The notes below the pieces were generated by a model, which saw nothing but the letters and a program-made list of their open reading frames with translations, did no database searches and had not been told where the DNA came from. Positions 20,245 to 33,555 of a DNA stretch of 64,000 nt are shown here, in pieces. The stretch covers positions 15,427,725 through 15,491,724 of the forward strand of contig OZ022260.1 in assembly GCA_963978905.1 (NCBI GenBank), read 5' to 3'. The stretch comes from Trichostrongylus colubriformis (taxonomy: Eukaryota; Nematoda; Chromadorea; Rhabditida; Trichostrongylidae). The stretch's first letter is position 1; each line of letters begins with the position of its first letter. Both the position numbers and the translations under genes were made by a program.

Positions 20245-22180
20245 CGGCACGTTCCGCTTATCATTCAGCCTGGGCCATCGCTGACTTCTGCAATCAACCC
20301 CCCCCCCCATCTCGATTGTCAAATACGATCACCTCTCCCCCTGTCGAGGAATCCTCGACTCTCGCTGTACCCTGTCAATAGTCTACTTAATAAGCGCTTC
20401 CTATGACCTGATAATATATTATGATAACAATCCTAATCAGCAAACAATAATTCACATAAATCAGTAAACTAAACTAAGTTGATTTGATTTAATAATAATA
20501 TTTCAGAGAGAGCGTACGCAATCGCACTCGAAGAAAACAACTCGCACTCGTCATGGCGATTCCGACATAACGATGCCCCCTGGAAACCTCACGACATTAC
20601 GCGACTTCAATGACCGATTTCGTCAACAATAGTCACTGATAAACCTCAGTGGTTTATTGATTCGAGGTTCATTGCTTCGGTATTAAACTGATTGTGGTCT
20701 CTAGATTTTTGAAGCTACAAAATTCTTCGCATAAAATTGTTTGAATAAGTGGCTGTTACAAGAAAATTCGTCTCTGAATATTGCCTGATGCAATCCGATA
20801 GGCTCAGCAATGGGTTTATTTGCTGCTGACCACTGTCGAGTGACATCCGTTCGGGCACGTGTCGGTCGTTGCTGCTAGTTGAGGCGCGGTCACACTCCGA
20901 GAAAATCGGTGTCCCAATCGAGTACCCTCTTTTGTTGAGTTGAGCTACATCTCATACTAAAAGATGTTTTTAGTTGTACCAGACCACTTCTCTTATTGCT
21001 CTCACAATAGCATTAGCCATCTCTGATAGAACTTCAACTAATCCAGCGTACTGCTTAACAATCAGATCCATGCCACTCTCAGATCCAGTATTGATTTTTG
21101 AGGAATGTTTTCATGCTTTTTTTCTATTTCAAACATTTCAGTTTCATTCAATGAGCACAGCGAGAGGTTCTCTCTGAGTATGACCTCCTCCTCAGGGCAG
21201 CGGACGTCAAACGTCTTTTTTGTTTCTTACCTCCCCTTAATTTTCTGAACGCAATCTCTTTGTTGATGATCGTTTATTTCTTAATTGTTCACGTGGTATT
21301 TCTGTTTACATATTTCTTATTTATCATTTTCTTCCCAAAAAAAAAAAACGATTGCACTTGCTGAGTAAATACTTACGACAAAAAAAACGGTGAGCTGTTG
21401 TGTACAGTGTGTAGATGATCAACGACGTTTGCTTACATGGGATGTCTTAACAATACCCTAAAATCTCTTTTTTTGTTGTAAATATTAGTATCATTGCTAT
21501 TAAAGGAATTCATTTCACTATGCATTCCTGCGTCGAACGGCTCCCTTTTTGCTTTTTGTCAGTTGTGCTTTTTCCTCTCTTTCTCTGGCTAATCGTAAGT
21601 CAGACAAATTAAGAAAAAGAAAATGTCTTCACAAATAGTATGATGTAATAATAAGTAGTATGAATTAATAAAAATAGAAATGCAACAAGAGTGATATTAG
21701 ATATTGAAATAAAAATAAAAGTGACATATCAAGTAGTAAAGACTTGAACTCCTCAGAAAAACAATTTGAAATAGAATAAGCCACATTCCGGCCACACATA
21801 AATCCAACACTGATGTGATTAAGATATCATTGATATACCTTTCTTTGCCGATTTTATTTCACTTTTTGCATGTAATGCGAAATTTTTGCTTATTCATAAT
21901 TAGGTCCTTAACGGCAGTGGTAAGGGGATTCGGTCGCATCGCTCATTCCAATCGTTGATACTGACTGGTAGACGTGTTCACCATAAAAGCCGACACGTCA
22001 GCATCATTTCGATCGATACGGTATAGATACGATAGCTATAATGCTCATTACTCTACACCTCAGTCATTCCTCGGCAAAGTCGACCCTAGGAGGCGAAACG
22101 AGCCAGAAAGGCGGGTGGAGCTAAAAAGGCCGCATCCGCCGCGGGCGCTCTGTTCACGGGGGGGGGGGGAGGAGGGAGGG
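20245..22180. other. No recognised gene
   Basis: AT-rich sequence with simple runs and a C-run at 20299-20309. A piece near 20330-20385 (TCGAGGAATCCTCGACTC, GCTGTACCCTG) recurs at 27235-27265. Confidence 0.4.
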
Positions 22181-22183
22181 AGG

Positions 22184-22413
22184 GGTCTGTACCCTAATGT
22201 CAGGATGCCGCACTGCGGCATGTCGCAAGTCAAACAATGCGGACGAGCTAAATTGTTGGGTCCCGAAGTGATTAGAAGTCAGCTGCGTATCGCACCATTT
22301 GCATTACGTTGTAATCGTTCCAAGACCCAACTACCGCGACGCGCAAAGCTCGCACACACTGTGTCGCACGCCGCTCATCGTCATGCGGCATCCTGACATT
22401 AGGGTACAAACCC
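22184..22413. mobile_element. MITE family D, TGTACCCTAATGTC ends
   Basis: TGTACCCTAATGTCAGGATG on the left and its inverse CATCCTGACATTAGGGTACA on the right form ~25-bp terminal repeats around a 180-bp core with CGCACACCGC-type motifs. A diverged right half is found at 27290-27390 (CTCGCACACACCG... TCCTGACGTAAGGGTACG). G-rich flanks on both sides blur the target site. Confidence 0.75.
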
Positions 22414-22718
22414 GGGAGGGAGGGAGAATGGCCGCAGATAGGCTTCCTAGACCCTTAGTTTTCAAATGTATATCTTCTTGTTGGGGGCTCCTTATCACCC
22501 ACATTATTGCACTATCTTTAGTGATGTATTGTGCATTACCCTTCGATCACGAATTTTATTAATAGATGTATTGTAACTGCATAGCTGCTTTATACATACA
22601 GTTGTACAATAGATTGGATTCTTCTTGTAATCCAATTTCTCGTTTGATTTCCATAAAAAAAAACCGATAATGATTAGTCAAAGAATACTATCATTGTCCA
22701 AAGAAGTCGCTAAGGCGG

Positions 22719-23536
22719 GGCTAACTTTTCAATAACCACTGTAGAAGGACGTTGAAAAGCGTTGAAGCCGTCGTGGTGGAGCAATCCTTGTAAAAACCTC
22801 GAATGTAAAAACCTGAATTTTTCGAGGTTTCTACGAAGGCTCTTCCATCACGAGTTCGATAGCAATCGGTAATCGATTCCGGAAATTCTATGTTTTCACT
22901 GACTAATCGCGGTCTTATTGCATCGGCCAAGATACGCAAAGCTTCTTGCAATGTTAAATAGACAAAATGAGTAAATGGAGACCAAGGAAAGACTTTCCCC
23001 AATGGAAAATCGCCCGAACATAAAACCACAGCTAGAAACTGACCGTCTCTACGTTCACCTTTTGGTGCCATGTGTGGAATACGGTAAAAGAGTTCGCTGT
23101 ACAAAGATTTTCTCATGGCCTTCTATGGCTTTAAGGGCAATTCGCACTTTGATGCCGAAAGACCCTTCTAGCTACGGAAAACTTCGACTGAAACACTGGC
23201 AATTATCCATTCTGTCATTGCAGCACTGTTTTGGTTGGCTCTAATAGCAGCAGGTGGACCGCGCACAAAATCCTCTTAGCAAACGTACCGATTAGTCGCC
23301 GTCCTGGCGTATTTCTCGCATGCGAAGCGGTGCTGAGCAAACTCGCTCACCATTTCGCGCCGGATTAAAGTCACCGCCACTTCCGGATGACCCCTTCGGT
23401 TTCCGATGTCGCTGGACAAAAGCGCCGTACAAAACAATACCGTCTCGGTTTTCGTGAGGAATTCTTCGTCGTGACGGGATTGGGATAGTCTGAGAATTCT
23501 ATAATCCATTATATGGAAGTGTGAAGATTTTCTCAT
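22719..23536 (-). CDS. Possible two-exon gene of unknown function
   Basis: Two substantial frames lie close together on the minus strand. The first (23536-23276, 86 codons, ATG) begins MRKSSHFHIMDYRILRLSQS. The second (23116-22721, 131 codons) begins MRKSLYSELFYRIPHMAPKG and ends LLQWLLKS with a stop at 22721. The composition is balanced and soluble-protein-like in both, unlike the surrounding frames. A GTGAGC donor (in the first frame, after RREM) and a GTGTTTCAG acceptor near 23200 exist, but I cannot join the two in a single open frame with confidence. They may be separate genes or a decayed one. I recognise no domain; both opening with MRKS may reflect a duplicated segment. Confidence 0.3.
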
Positions 23537-23999
23537 CTGTTCACTTGGAAATGAACTGATTACAGGTTTCCGAATGGTTCAGAAATCGTTCAAGAGAAGC
23601 TACTGGTTCACGCCACTTTAAGCCATTGCAATAGGTGGGGTGCTCCAGTCAACCCTATCAGCCAATAGATCGACCTGCTAATGGGAAAGTCAATTCTCGT
23701 AACAGCGCGACCATGAGTCACTAGGGCACTAAGGCGACTGAAATTAAAAAACAGTAATTGAAAAACAAAATAACGAGAAACAAAAAATAAATAAATAAAA
23801 AGAAAGAAAAGAGAAGAAGTAGCGAACCTCGCCTCTTCGACGTGATTGGTGTAAGAGAAAGCAACACGTGGCGAAAGAGGCTTCCAAAAGATTGCGGTCG
23901 TAAACCCAGTAGTGGAAGTGAATAAAGGACACCGAGAAGGGGCAATTTTGATCGATTTGGCAGGTATTTCCGGTCATCCACCCATTTTTCATACTTCAT

Positions 24000-24740
24000 C
24001 GTCTACTCTATCTTTCATTGTTTCACCTTTGCTTCCGTTTGCTGTTTCACTTGTTTAACATCATCATGAATATCAAAGTCGCCTCGTATCAAATGACAAT
24101 GACACCTTCTCTGCCTGCCACCTGAAGGCAAATCGGCCATTGAAGCATGCAGGTAGAGGTGAAGGGTCGCAACAGTGCCGTGAAGGGGCGTTCTTCAACG
24201 CGAGTTTCACAACACATCTCTAAGCCTAAATGTTCGTCTACAGGGAACACTCTTGCTCCGTTGCCTAGGGGCTATGCCGCTCAAATACATCGGGAGGGGT
24301 AATTCTGGCCTACGGTAATCCTGGTCTACGGTATTGCAAATCGTTCAATTGTTGCCGTTGCACACATGACGCCCTGCCAAGACGTCTAGTGTTGATTTAT
24401 TGGGATTGTAAATCAAAATTAAAGTAAAAGTAAAAGTAAAATTTTTATAAATCATGAACACTTTTTTCTTACTCCCTCTTTCTTTCATATCCGTTATCCT
24501 TTGGCTTCGTCTCCTACCTTCGGGAAGCAACTCGGAAAGGTGATGTGTGCCGTTTGCAGTGATGCGCGGAGGATGCGAACAAAGGCCACACGTCGCTTTT
24601 CAACCCGAGTTTCGCTACCGATTAACCCTGCTGACCTCAAATATTCCTTTCAAGAAGAATATTCCCTCCCAATTTTCTTTTTTCCCTTTCCCTCCCAATG
24701 CCTTTGCCTGTGCGTAATACCATTTTCTGTCAGTGTGTGA
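24000..24740 (+). repeat. Repeat family E, copy 1
   Basis: Blocks TTGTTTCAC/TCATCATGAATATC, CAAATGACA, GGAAGCAACTCGGAAAGGTG and the pyrimidine-rich TCCCTCCCAAT tail recur in the same order at 39600-39860. Between 24110 and 24500 copy 1 has additional sequence absent from copy 2. No coding evidence. Confidence 0.6.
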
Positions 24741-26195
24741 TGCAATTACTTTGTATGACATTTTGTATAAATGAATCACCACTCAGCAACGAATAAAGGG
24801 ATTTTGCAATTGATACCCACTGTCAGAAGGATTGGTGCCCGAGTGGTGATATTCAAAGCCAGTGCACTCTAATCGGTCACTGTATGAAGACCACGAGTCC
24901 ATCTTACGGTTGTGAGTCAGGACACACGAGTTGGATCATTGTGCGTGAAGGGGCAGCTACCGCATCCCTTAGCGCGCGGCCAATTCATAACAGGATTGGC
25001 AAGGCACTTGTCGCACGTGGCGAAGCGATTTGCGTGGGGCAGTGACCCGATTTGAGCGTCCTGAAGCATGCCCGCGCATGCTTAGCGAACTCTCGCCCGT
25101 TAATGAACGTTCTTTACAATTACTGGAAACATTCGTTGCGATTCCAGCCGCAGTTTTCACCCGCACTTCAGGTGGATGAGCTGCTGAGAATTTGGTAAAA
25201 AAGAAGATGATACTGTTGTGCAATTACTTTTTTGGTAAATTTTAAGTTGTAATTTTTGGCGTAGGTGGATAGGTGGGTTGAAGTCCCCGTAACAAGGTCG
25301 ACGAAATTATGCTCGTATGATGCCAGTGCTGTTATAGTAGGCTATAGCTTCAAAGAAGGCCCGTTCAAGATGCAGTCATCGAGAGCGTGGGATTACGCAT
25401 AGGTAGACTCTGAAGATCTGAGCCACATTAGCCCGAACACGTGGCTATATATCGCCAACAGTTGAGAAGCAAAAAATGTGGCTGAACTTGTTTTCAGAGT
25501 ATAACGTATGTTTTTGTGACTTCAAAAGATAGGATGAGGCAGAACAACAACGAGCAAGCTAATTGCACATCAATTTCGTTGTTTTGTTGAATTTCCAGAC
25601 ATGGTGCGACATTTGAGTGGATAATACATGGACAGCTACACTTTTTTTCCCTCGATTCTGGCCCTCGAAAACTAATTCCAGTTCTTATGTACGGCGTCGC
25701 AATTTGCCTGCGATATAGCTTGATTCGGCTGCTAAAGGGATGATGGCTGAAACACCACATGGCTGACAATTTTCTGTTTTCTATAATCCTACTCTATATG
25801 TATAATTCGCATAGTATGTCTGTTGTGTGGTGCAGGGGCGGGAGTCGAGTGTTCCTCAGCAAGGGGTCGTATTAGACGGACGGAATGGAGCGGGCGGGGT
25901 CGTAATCACAAGGGTCAGCACTGGTCACAGGCTAGATTGTAAGCAGAACGTCCTGTCAGCTGACTCGGTTATAGAAAAAAATTCGATTAAATCTGAGTGA
26001 TCAACACAAAATTTACAATGATAAAATACATTGTGATATAATAGTATGCAATCGGCAGATCACTGTAGATACTCAGAGATTATGTGAATGTGAAAGGGGG
26101 AGGGCTCATATGCCCGGTAAACCGGGATTCGAAGATTTCCCAGCCGGGGTCGTATTCGACCGGAGGAGGAAATGAGGGTAGCCCCTGCACAGGTC
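24741..26195. other. No recognised gene; repeat scraps
   Basis: A TCAGCTGACTCGGTTATAG fragment (25956) relates to the palindrome at 20.17 kb. GGGTCGTATT(A/C)GACGGAC-like fragments occur here and near 26145. Frames on both strands are short and motif-free. Confidence 0.4.
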
Positions 26196-27172
26196 TCGAA
26201 TGAGCGCTAGAATCTAAATTCTCTTGATTTTCATACTCTATAGTTAATCCACAATCTGGCAAAACTGCCCTCAAATTTGTCTTCGGAGCCACGTTACTGG
26301 AACACGCCACCACCAAATAGGTTGAGTGAAATTGCGTTTATTCATACCAGTCTTCTGTCAGCTGCAAGCTGATGGATTTTCTCTGGCAGTGAAATGTTTC
26401 AAGTCGGCGTTCCACTCCGATTGATGGCTGGTTTTTGGTGCCGCACAACGTACCGCCGTTAATCTCCGCTTCAGTGCTCATTGTAATGGAATCGCGGCGG
26501 AATGGCTTCGACTGCATGAAAGCCTGAGCTGAGCCGAGGCGGTGGATCGCCGTCTTGGTATGACCACAACTTTGTCGCAATTTCACTTATGCCGTTGGAA
26601 TTTCTTTGAACCATTTTTACAGTTCTGAATGTTTTTGGTGCAAAAATGTCCCGCTCTACCTGTCGTGCAGAGATATCATTACCCTCGCTTCTGGATTATG
26701 AATGAAAAGGGAGTTCCATCACTGTGCAGAGAGGGCACTCCGAAGAAAGCCTAGGTGTACGCATGACTATGACTCCTGTACAGTTATTTGCTAGTACCTG
26801 CGTGGGTGTGATTCCTTATGTTGGGATTTGGCACCGCAAAGCGATGCGGACGAGCCCAAGGCGCCGTGGTATAGGAGCGATCACAAGTCACTTGTGTATG
26901 GCACCCAAGACACTCCCAGGTGTCGAGGAAAATAGCCGCATTAGAACGACCTCCCTTCTTCTACGGGTACCAAATACGTCCCCTCCCCCATCTTTTTTGA
27001 TCTCTACAGTACCAGTAAGTGTTGCCGTATTGTATAGTTGCAATGTGTTTTATTGCTATGTATTCTTATTTGGATCGAAAAATATTTATTATATATTTTC
27101 TTATACGAAATCGCTGCGAATTACCCTTCGCTTCTCATTCGTTTATTGAAAGTTTAGATTCTAGCGCTTATC
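26195..27172. repeat. Inverted repeat ends around 1 kb
   Basis: GAGCGCTAGAATCTAAATTC at about 26202 is mirrored by TTTAGATTCTAGCGCTTATC at about 27150. Both are followed outward by C/G-rich blocks (GGGTAGCCCCTGCACAGG and ACACCTCTGCGGGAACGACC). The interior has no recognised transposase. It may be a non-autonomous DNA transposon or two opposed repeat copies. Confidence 0.45.
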
Positions 27173-28324
27173 GCACACCTCTGCGGGAACGACCTCCCCC
27201 GACCCCTTCCGTTCGATCGAATATGACCCTCCTTGTCGAAGAATCCTCGACTCCCGCTGTACCCTGGTATCACTCCTAGCATCACCGTGTAATCGCTGTA
27301 TGACCCAACTATAACGGCGCACATAGCTCGCACACACCGCTTCGCGCGCCGCTCGTGGTGCTGCGAAATCCTGACGTAAGGGTACGCACCCTATTTACCT
27401 ACATAGGTCTACGTATCATCACATGCGGGACAATTAAGGTCTTTATCATGCATTCAACCGAATTTTTACGAATTTGGACATCTATAGAATTTGCCCTTAG
27501 AGGGGCACATAATGTGCCATGGAATGCTTTTGTTTATTCTGTAAAGCTCATTTCAATACATTTTTTGTGAACGCTTCCCGTTAAATACCAGTCGAAAACA
27601 CATCCCAAACACGTACTGGATATGCATTATTCATATTCCTCTGATAATACTGTTTACATTCATCACGTGTCTTTTCTCTGAAACATGTGTTTTCGATGTT
27701 ATAGAAACGCCTTTATGGAAATGCCACTGACCGTTGGCTTTTAGGTATAAATACTGTACATACTGTAAGATTCGAAATTCCATACTAGGCATACTTGACG
27801 CACAACTACGCCTCCATCCAATCCTTCAACGATCCTAAAAACATGAATCTTATTTGGAAGTAATTTTGGGATGTTATAAGGTTGGGATGTTGTCGTAGTA
27901 AATGCCACCGCTCCGACATGGACATCCCAGAGGAAGAAGTACTGCAAAAACGTCTACTCAGACAAAGCAAGCTTTGATCCTTCCGGTATGAGCAGATCGG
28001 TACCAAATCCGCTTGAGGGTACCACGTGAGTCATTGCACGGCTTAGATGCCAGTACTATGTTGAATAGAAATAGGATGTGGGGTGTATCACGTCAAATTG
28101 TTTGTCCTCTTCATTCCATTACTCTTTCCTTGGTTTTTCGTTGTTTTCTGATTATTCCGTTTCGGTTGTGGATTCCTTTCACCGGTCAGATTCCAAACGA
28201 TGCCGAACTCCATTTGTTTTCTCTATTCTATTCTATTACTTCTTTGGGCGAAGGTGGTATAATGGCAGGTCCTGTACCGCTTGTATTTTTACTTGTACAT
28301 ATTTTATATTGGCACTAGTATTTC

Positions 28325-28925
28325 TGACCTTGTACTGCGTTGCCGTCTAGACAGCAACCTCGTCCATGCGATAAAATCGCTTAGAGAAATTCAATCCTGC
28401 CCCTGAAATACATATTGGCATGAGAGCACATTTTGCCGTTTCATTTGATGGATGAAACCGATGTAGCAGCTGATAAGGTTGCTGATTCCAACAGTTAGCA
28501 GGGTTTCCGTCAAGTAAAATGCAATAATCATGTGTATTGCTTTGATAACAGTACTTTAATGACGACGTTTTAGCGTTTCTTGTTTTGCTCTCTAGAAATC
28601 AATTTTTGGCATCCATTTGGCTACATGTCCATCTTATATCATGCCTTGTGAGACAACAAGGGGATTTTCTGATTCTGCTCGTACTTAAAACTAAGCTTTT
28701 CTGATTCTGCTCATGCTTAAAACTAACTGATGTGCTTTGGTTTCTACTCACACCATCTTGATCGAAAACATTTTTAGTCGCTCGTCTGGGCTCAGAGTTA
28801 TCTGGCACCATGTTGAGATTACAGTTTGTTTTTGTTCATTCTCCTTACAGGTTCTCAAACAGGAGTAATTACCAGTCGTAGGAGTCGTTCATTTTTTCGT
28901 CGGCGTCATACAGTTTCATACTTAA
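28325..28925. repeat. Dispersed repeat F, copy 2, left part
   Basis: Matches 17401-18250 without the SINE, showing the empty insertion site. It contains a ~33-bp internal tandem duplication (TTTTCTGATTCTGCTC, about 28667-28732) absent from copy 1. It continues at 29565 after the nested element. Confidence 0.75.
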
Positions 28926-29560
28926 AGACAGTGTCTGGGATAATGTGGGTGAGAGGGAATCCCAAAAGGATGCATTGACTAAAAAATTACGGGGCTGAAA
29001 GGCCTATGTGTGGCGAAATCCCCCGAAAAAGGCGCCCCTTTGAGCTGTGGCGGAGGCGGCCTCGTCAGGGCAAGCCGCCTTGGTTTTCGGCAGCCGGCCT
29101 CCAAGGCGGCTTGCCCTGACGAGGCCGCTTCCGCCAAAGCTCAAATGGGCGCCCTCGTCAGGGCAAGCCGCCTTGGTTTATGGCAGCCCGCCTCCAGGCG
29201 ACGTGATTAGTGGTTGGTCATGGTGAGGTTGGTCAAGGTGATCGGCAGGATTGAATGTATCGAGCGCGCTTTCTCACTTTTAGCTTGAAGCTCACACCAT
29301 GATGATAGATGCTGTCGCATTTCCGAACATCCCTTCATCTTTACGTCTTGGCTTGGTAATGCCAATGGAAAACCTGTGCGGACCACACGCCTCTTGACGG
29401 GAAGGTCGTCCGCGCCTAGAACCAACGGTGGGAAGGGGTCCTGTTTCTCGGCTTTTTGACCATTTCCATTCGTTTTTTCTATACTGTCCTGTTACTAGGC
29501 ATCTCGGCTTTCATATTCACTACTTCTTTTACTTTTCGTCCGAAAGCTGCCTTTAAGGAG
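28922..29560. mobile_element. Element family C, copy 1, nested in repeat F
   Basis: It starts TTAAAGACAGTGTCTGG and ends AAAGCTGCCTTTAA, giving inverted TTAAAGRCAG-type ends. It matches 59447-59985 throughout, including TTTTAGCTTGAA, ACGGGAAGG and TTTCATATTCACTACTTCTT. The copy-1 host repeat is interrupted exactly here. No transposase. It contains a strong GC-rich hairpin. Confidence 0.75.
29049..29135. repeat. GC-rich perfect hairpin, 35-bp arms
   Basis: GGCGGAGGCGGCCTCGTCAG is the start of the left arm (29049-29083). The right arm at 29101-29135 is its near-exact reverse complement, with a 17-base loop. A third direct copy of CTCGTCAGGGCAAGCCGCC follows at about 29155. The related element at 59.4 kb lacks this expansion. 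Confidence 0.85.
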
Positions 29561-29564
29561 TCCG

Positions 29565-29790
29565 TAATTCAATTCCACCAATGAGCCTATAATGAATACA
29601 AAAGGAAAAGGACGTGAAATTTGACATACAATAACGGATATCACATTTGATTGTGTGCAAGGATGTTGGGATGTAAGTTGTTGAAGCAACTGATAGAATG
29701 TCTGCAGAACTAAGAAGTGCTCAAAGAATGCGCACGCAAATTTGAGTACTGCTATTACCGACATATCCAAATTGCATTTGCTTACTTTGG
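29565..29790. repeat. Dispersed repeat F, copy 2, right part
   Basis: AATGAATACAAAAGGAA, CACATTTGATTGTGTGCAAG and GCGCACGCAAATTTGAG match 18290-18505, completing the copy split by family C. Confidence 0.75.
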
Positions 29791-32700
29791 TTCTGTCTTT
29801 TCCCTATCCTTCTCGCTTCCTTTTTATTCTATATGACTCTTTGCATTGTGAATATCACATACGCTGCACTTTTAAATTCTGATTTTCTTTCCAATGGTTT
29901 TTGAATCTCTGCGTTTTTGATCGTGATCCCTGCCTCGCCCAGAGTCGGCAAGGATCTAGAAATCCTCGGCAGGATATCTTACTTTGGATTGGATAAGGTT
30001 GAACCTGGTCTCGCCAATGTTGACCATTCTCCTCTCACTGCAATACTTCTGTGTGATGTCTTGAAAGCCTGCAAGTATTTACTCGATTTTCCCCCATCGT
30101 CTTGACCACAACAGATATAACGCAATTTTTTATCTTTTATTTACTTGTTTTTTTGAATACACCATGTTTCGGATCGAAGGAGACATGGCACAGTACATTA
30201 TGAAAGATCGTAGGCCCTTCGCATTTTATTGTTGAAGCCTAGAGATTCACTTTCACACGATTAGCTCATTTGAAAAGAGTCATCAAGTTCTGCGAGCAGT
30301 TTAGGTAACATTGAAATCTACCGGAAATAGATTTTTAAATAAATGATAAGACCATTTAAACCGTATTCCTACGTGCTCGTAACGATGACTGTCGTAATGA
30401 CCCGACTTGCCTCTATCCTTGCCTTTGTACTAAATGTTTTTCGAATATTTGTAGTTCCGTTTCTTTTCTGAAGTTACGGAACACTCCGTTCTGATCGTTG
30501 CATGAAACAGATGCAATTGTAGTTCCCAATTTACGGTGTCTGTAGGTCCATTTTTCCAATCATTTTCTGTGTCTTCACCAGCATTCGGCGAGTCGGCTCC
30601 ACATGGGAGATTGGTTCACGTGTGCTGAAGTGGCCATTGTGATTTGTGGTTTTTTCACCAGCCCACCTCTGAGAAGCCTTGAGGCTGGTGAAAACAGTGG
30701 TCCGTGTGGGGGTATAAAGCGAAACGAACCATTCGCAAAATTCTTACTGTGAGTTCCATTGTAATGAGGTATCATGTCAAAATGGTGTGGTTAATGATCA
30801 ACCAGTTTTCACTGTACTGGCTACCAACGCAATTGTTGAGGCATACAGTAGTAGTTGCATCACTTTGATTTCTCCACTTTTCCATAATATGAAGATTCAG
30901 CGAACTGTTTTATCTCGATTTTTTATATCACTACTGATATAAACATCATACTTCATTCTATTTTAGTGGCCCATTTGATAAAATGCATAAGTAATTAAGT
31001 ATGTAAGTAACTAGATAATGTTGTAAAGTGGAAAACACTTGGTACAGTGCGCGAGCAAATAAATATAAATTAAAAATAAGTATTACTCTATAATTCATTT
31101 CATGACAATCTCCCATGCAGTTCCCATCAATGGTTACCTTAGCCAAAACTTCGTTCTTGCAAAACCCCTGAAGCTTATCCCTTTATTGATCGCAGTATTT
31201 CGAAAACACTGAACAGTGGGTCCATGAAAAGCGATCAGTGAGCATCCTAGCGTTTGACACAAAGACCCATACAACGACTATCGTGTGTGGTTATCACCCT
31301 GAATGATGAACTATTAGGTGCTGATGAATACGGCGGCGAAAATCCAAAGAAAGCCTCTAAAACAAAAAAAAATCATGCTGTTCGGTATGGGAAAGAAAGG
31401 GGATACCAATAACCATAACATTTTCCATTTCTGATTGTGTCTGAAGTGAGTTGTGGCAGGATGTATGTATGTCGACCACTGGACTGAATTCATAGGAGAG
31501 AATCCAATTTTCCAATGACTTTCATTTCAGACTGAACGAGATTTGAATTCAAATAATTCGATTAGAGTGGTTTCAAATTGTTCGCTGACTACGTAGGCTA
31601 TAACTCAACTCAGTGGTGGGTACTCAGTACTATGAACCAAAGGGATGCCGCCGAAACCAATAAAAAACCGTCCAATCACCTAACGGATTTCCTTGACTGC
31701 TTGATGAAAAGCGCTCCGCCGCTGCGTAGTTGAGGATCGTCCTTGAGCTGTCTGGCATTTCTGAGGTGATCCATTCATCGCCGCTCTAACTCCTTTCTCC
31801 TGCATTCACAGAGTGACCAAAGAATGAAATCGTTTCCAACTGTGCAACGATAGTTTTGAATTCACTGCTTTGGTGAATTGGCAATACATTCCCTACTTGG
31901 TTAAAATGTGTGCGAGGGCATTATGGAGATAGGTGCTAGCTACGTGCTCTAAACATGACTCAGAAAGGAAACCTTGACCAGATACCCCGGAGGATTGGAA
32001 CCGCATCGGACTTGCTCCACAGCCCTTGCGTCGTACCCATGAAGAAGAAATTTGAGAGGATGTATCTCTGCTGAACTTTAATTTTTTGCGGAAACTTTGT
32101 AGGTGGCCCATACTGAGCAAAAAACCACAAATATCAATAAACAAAAAACCACAAATTATCTCCATGAACGGTCCCTTCGAATGTCCCTGAAGTTCTATTC
32201 TGTTGTTTCTAGTATCCCGCTATGCCGACTTCTATTTTCTATTTTGCTGTTGGACGACTATAATTTCGTCAATATTTGTTCTCCTCTAGATTATTGTGCA
32301 CTGATCCTATATGTATTTATTATAATTGCCAGATTGCATGCAGGAAAGCTTTCGCTCTAAAAAAGCCTCCCTTTTCAGGATCGCGGTCAAGTATACATAT
32401 GCTTCTTTGAATCACATTATTCTACGGCAGACCGGTAACAGTACAAGGGGGAAATGGTGTTGAGAGGTTTCTATCTGACGATGTGTAGTTGATATGAAGT
32501 TGAAGATATGAAGCTCGAAAGTAGTTGATATGAAAACTTACGGAAGTGTCTACAGGTCGAAGGGATCCATAGATCCATGAAGGCAAAGAGCTTCCGTAAT
32601 GAAAGCCATGCTTGGAGCGACCCAACAAGCCTCTAGGGTTCTCACCTGCAATGCACCGCCTTGCACCGCTGCGCGTCAAAGAACCAAACGACTGTGATCG

Positions 32701-33555
32701 ATAATTGACCGATGGGTGCAATCTTAAACACGTTTTGGTGTGGTCAAAGAAACCTCTTCTCGGGCTTCTGGTCAATGCATTTCGTTTTTTCTTCACGGCA
32801 TCTATATTCCCAGACCCATCCGATACCTATCAAACGATCTCTCCGAGTTTGAAGCATTGTTTGCCACAATTGTAATTCATACTGGATTTATTCATTGAGG
32901 AGCCAAGTGTGCTGCATTTATAATATTATTGTATCTAGTCCTCCTGTCTCCGTGAAACCATCAAAATGCAGTCTATCAGCTAATAAAGCTCATTAAATGT
33001 TGCCATGATGAAAGATGTGGAAGAATGAGAGCATGGCGCATCCGGAAAAGATAAAATCCAATTCTTGAACCCATTAACATGCATTAGTTTATGTAACGCG
33101 CCAGTATCCTTCGAAAATCATTCAATGCACTTAGAAAAATTGACTTTCCTCTATTCGCTCGAATGAGTGCTTTTGAAGGAATTTGGAGATTCTTTCGGAA
33201 TTTATGAAAAGGATCACCCTAACAGCATCGATCCTCGACAAGGATCATTTGCAGAACTCACTTCATATAATTCGGAAGATCGATTGCGCATTGCGTCTTC
33301 AACAAAAGGCCATTAGTAATTATGCAGCGGACCAAACTGGTACCGGTTGCGATAATAACGAGTAGGTTCGCCAGATAGGGTTACTAAAGCGATTTTCTTT
33401 CTTCTTGTACACCATCTTTTGTCGCGGAAAACTTATTCACTGGTGCTACTGGAGTTAGGAGACGGGGCACTCCATAAAAGCATATGTCGTACCCAATTTC
33501 TGCTTGTAGGCGCTCTCAAGCTTATTTCATGCTTAATTATAGCCAATTTAACTTA
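29791..33555. other. Long stretch without recognised gene
   Basis: No frame over about 125 codons and no motif. A short hairpin (TTTTCACCAGCC ... GGCTGGTGAAAA) lies at about 30649-30690. Sequence near 32035-32105 (GATGTATCTCTGCTGAACTT, GAAACTTTGTAGGTGGCCC) recalls the right arm of MITE family B. Sequence near 32740-32800 recalls the right end of family C. Confidence 0.4.

Noticed and set aside
24830..24905. tRNA-like GCCCGAGTGG stretch
   Set aside because: A-box match is imperfect and no B box or acceptor stem follows.
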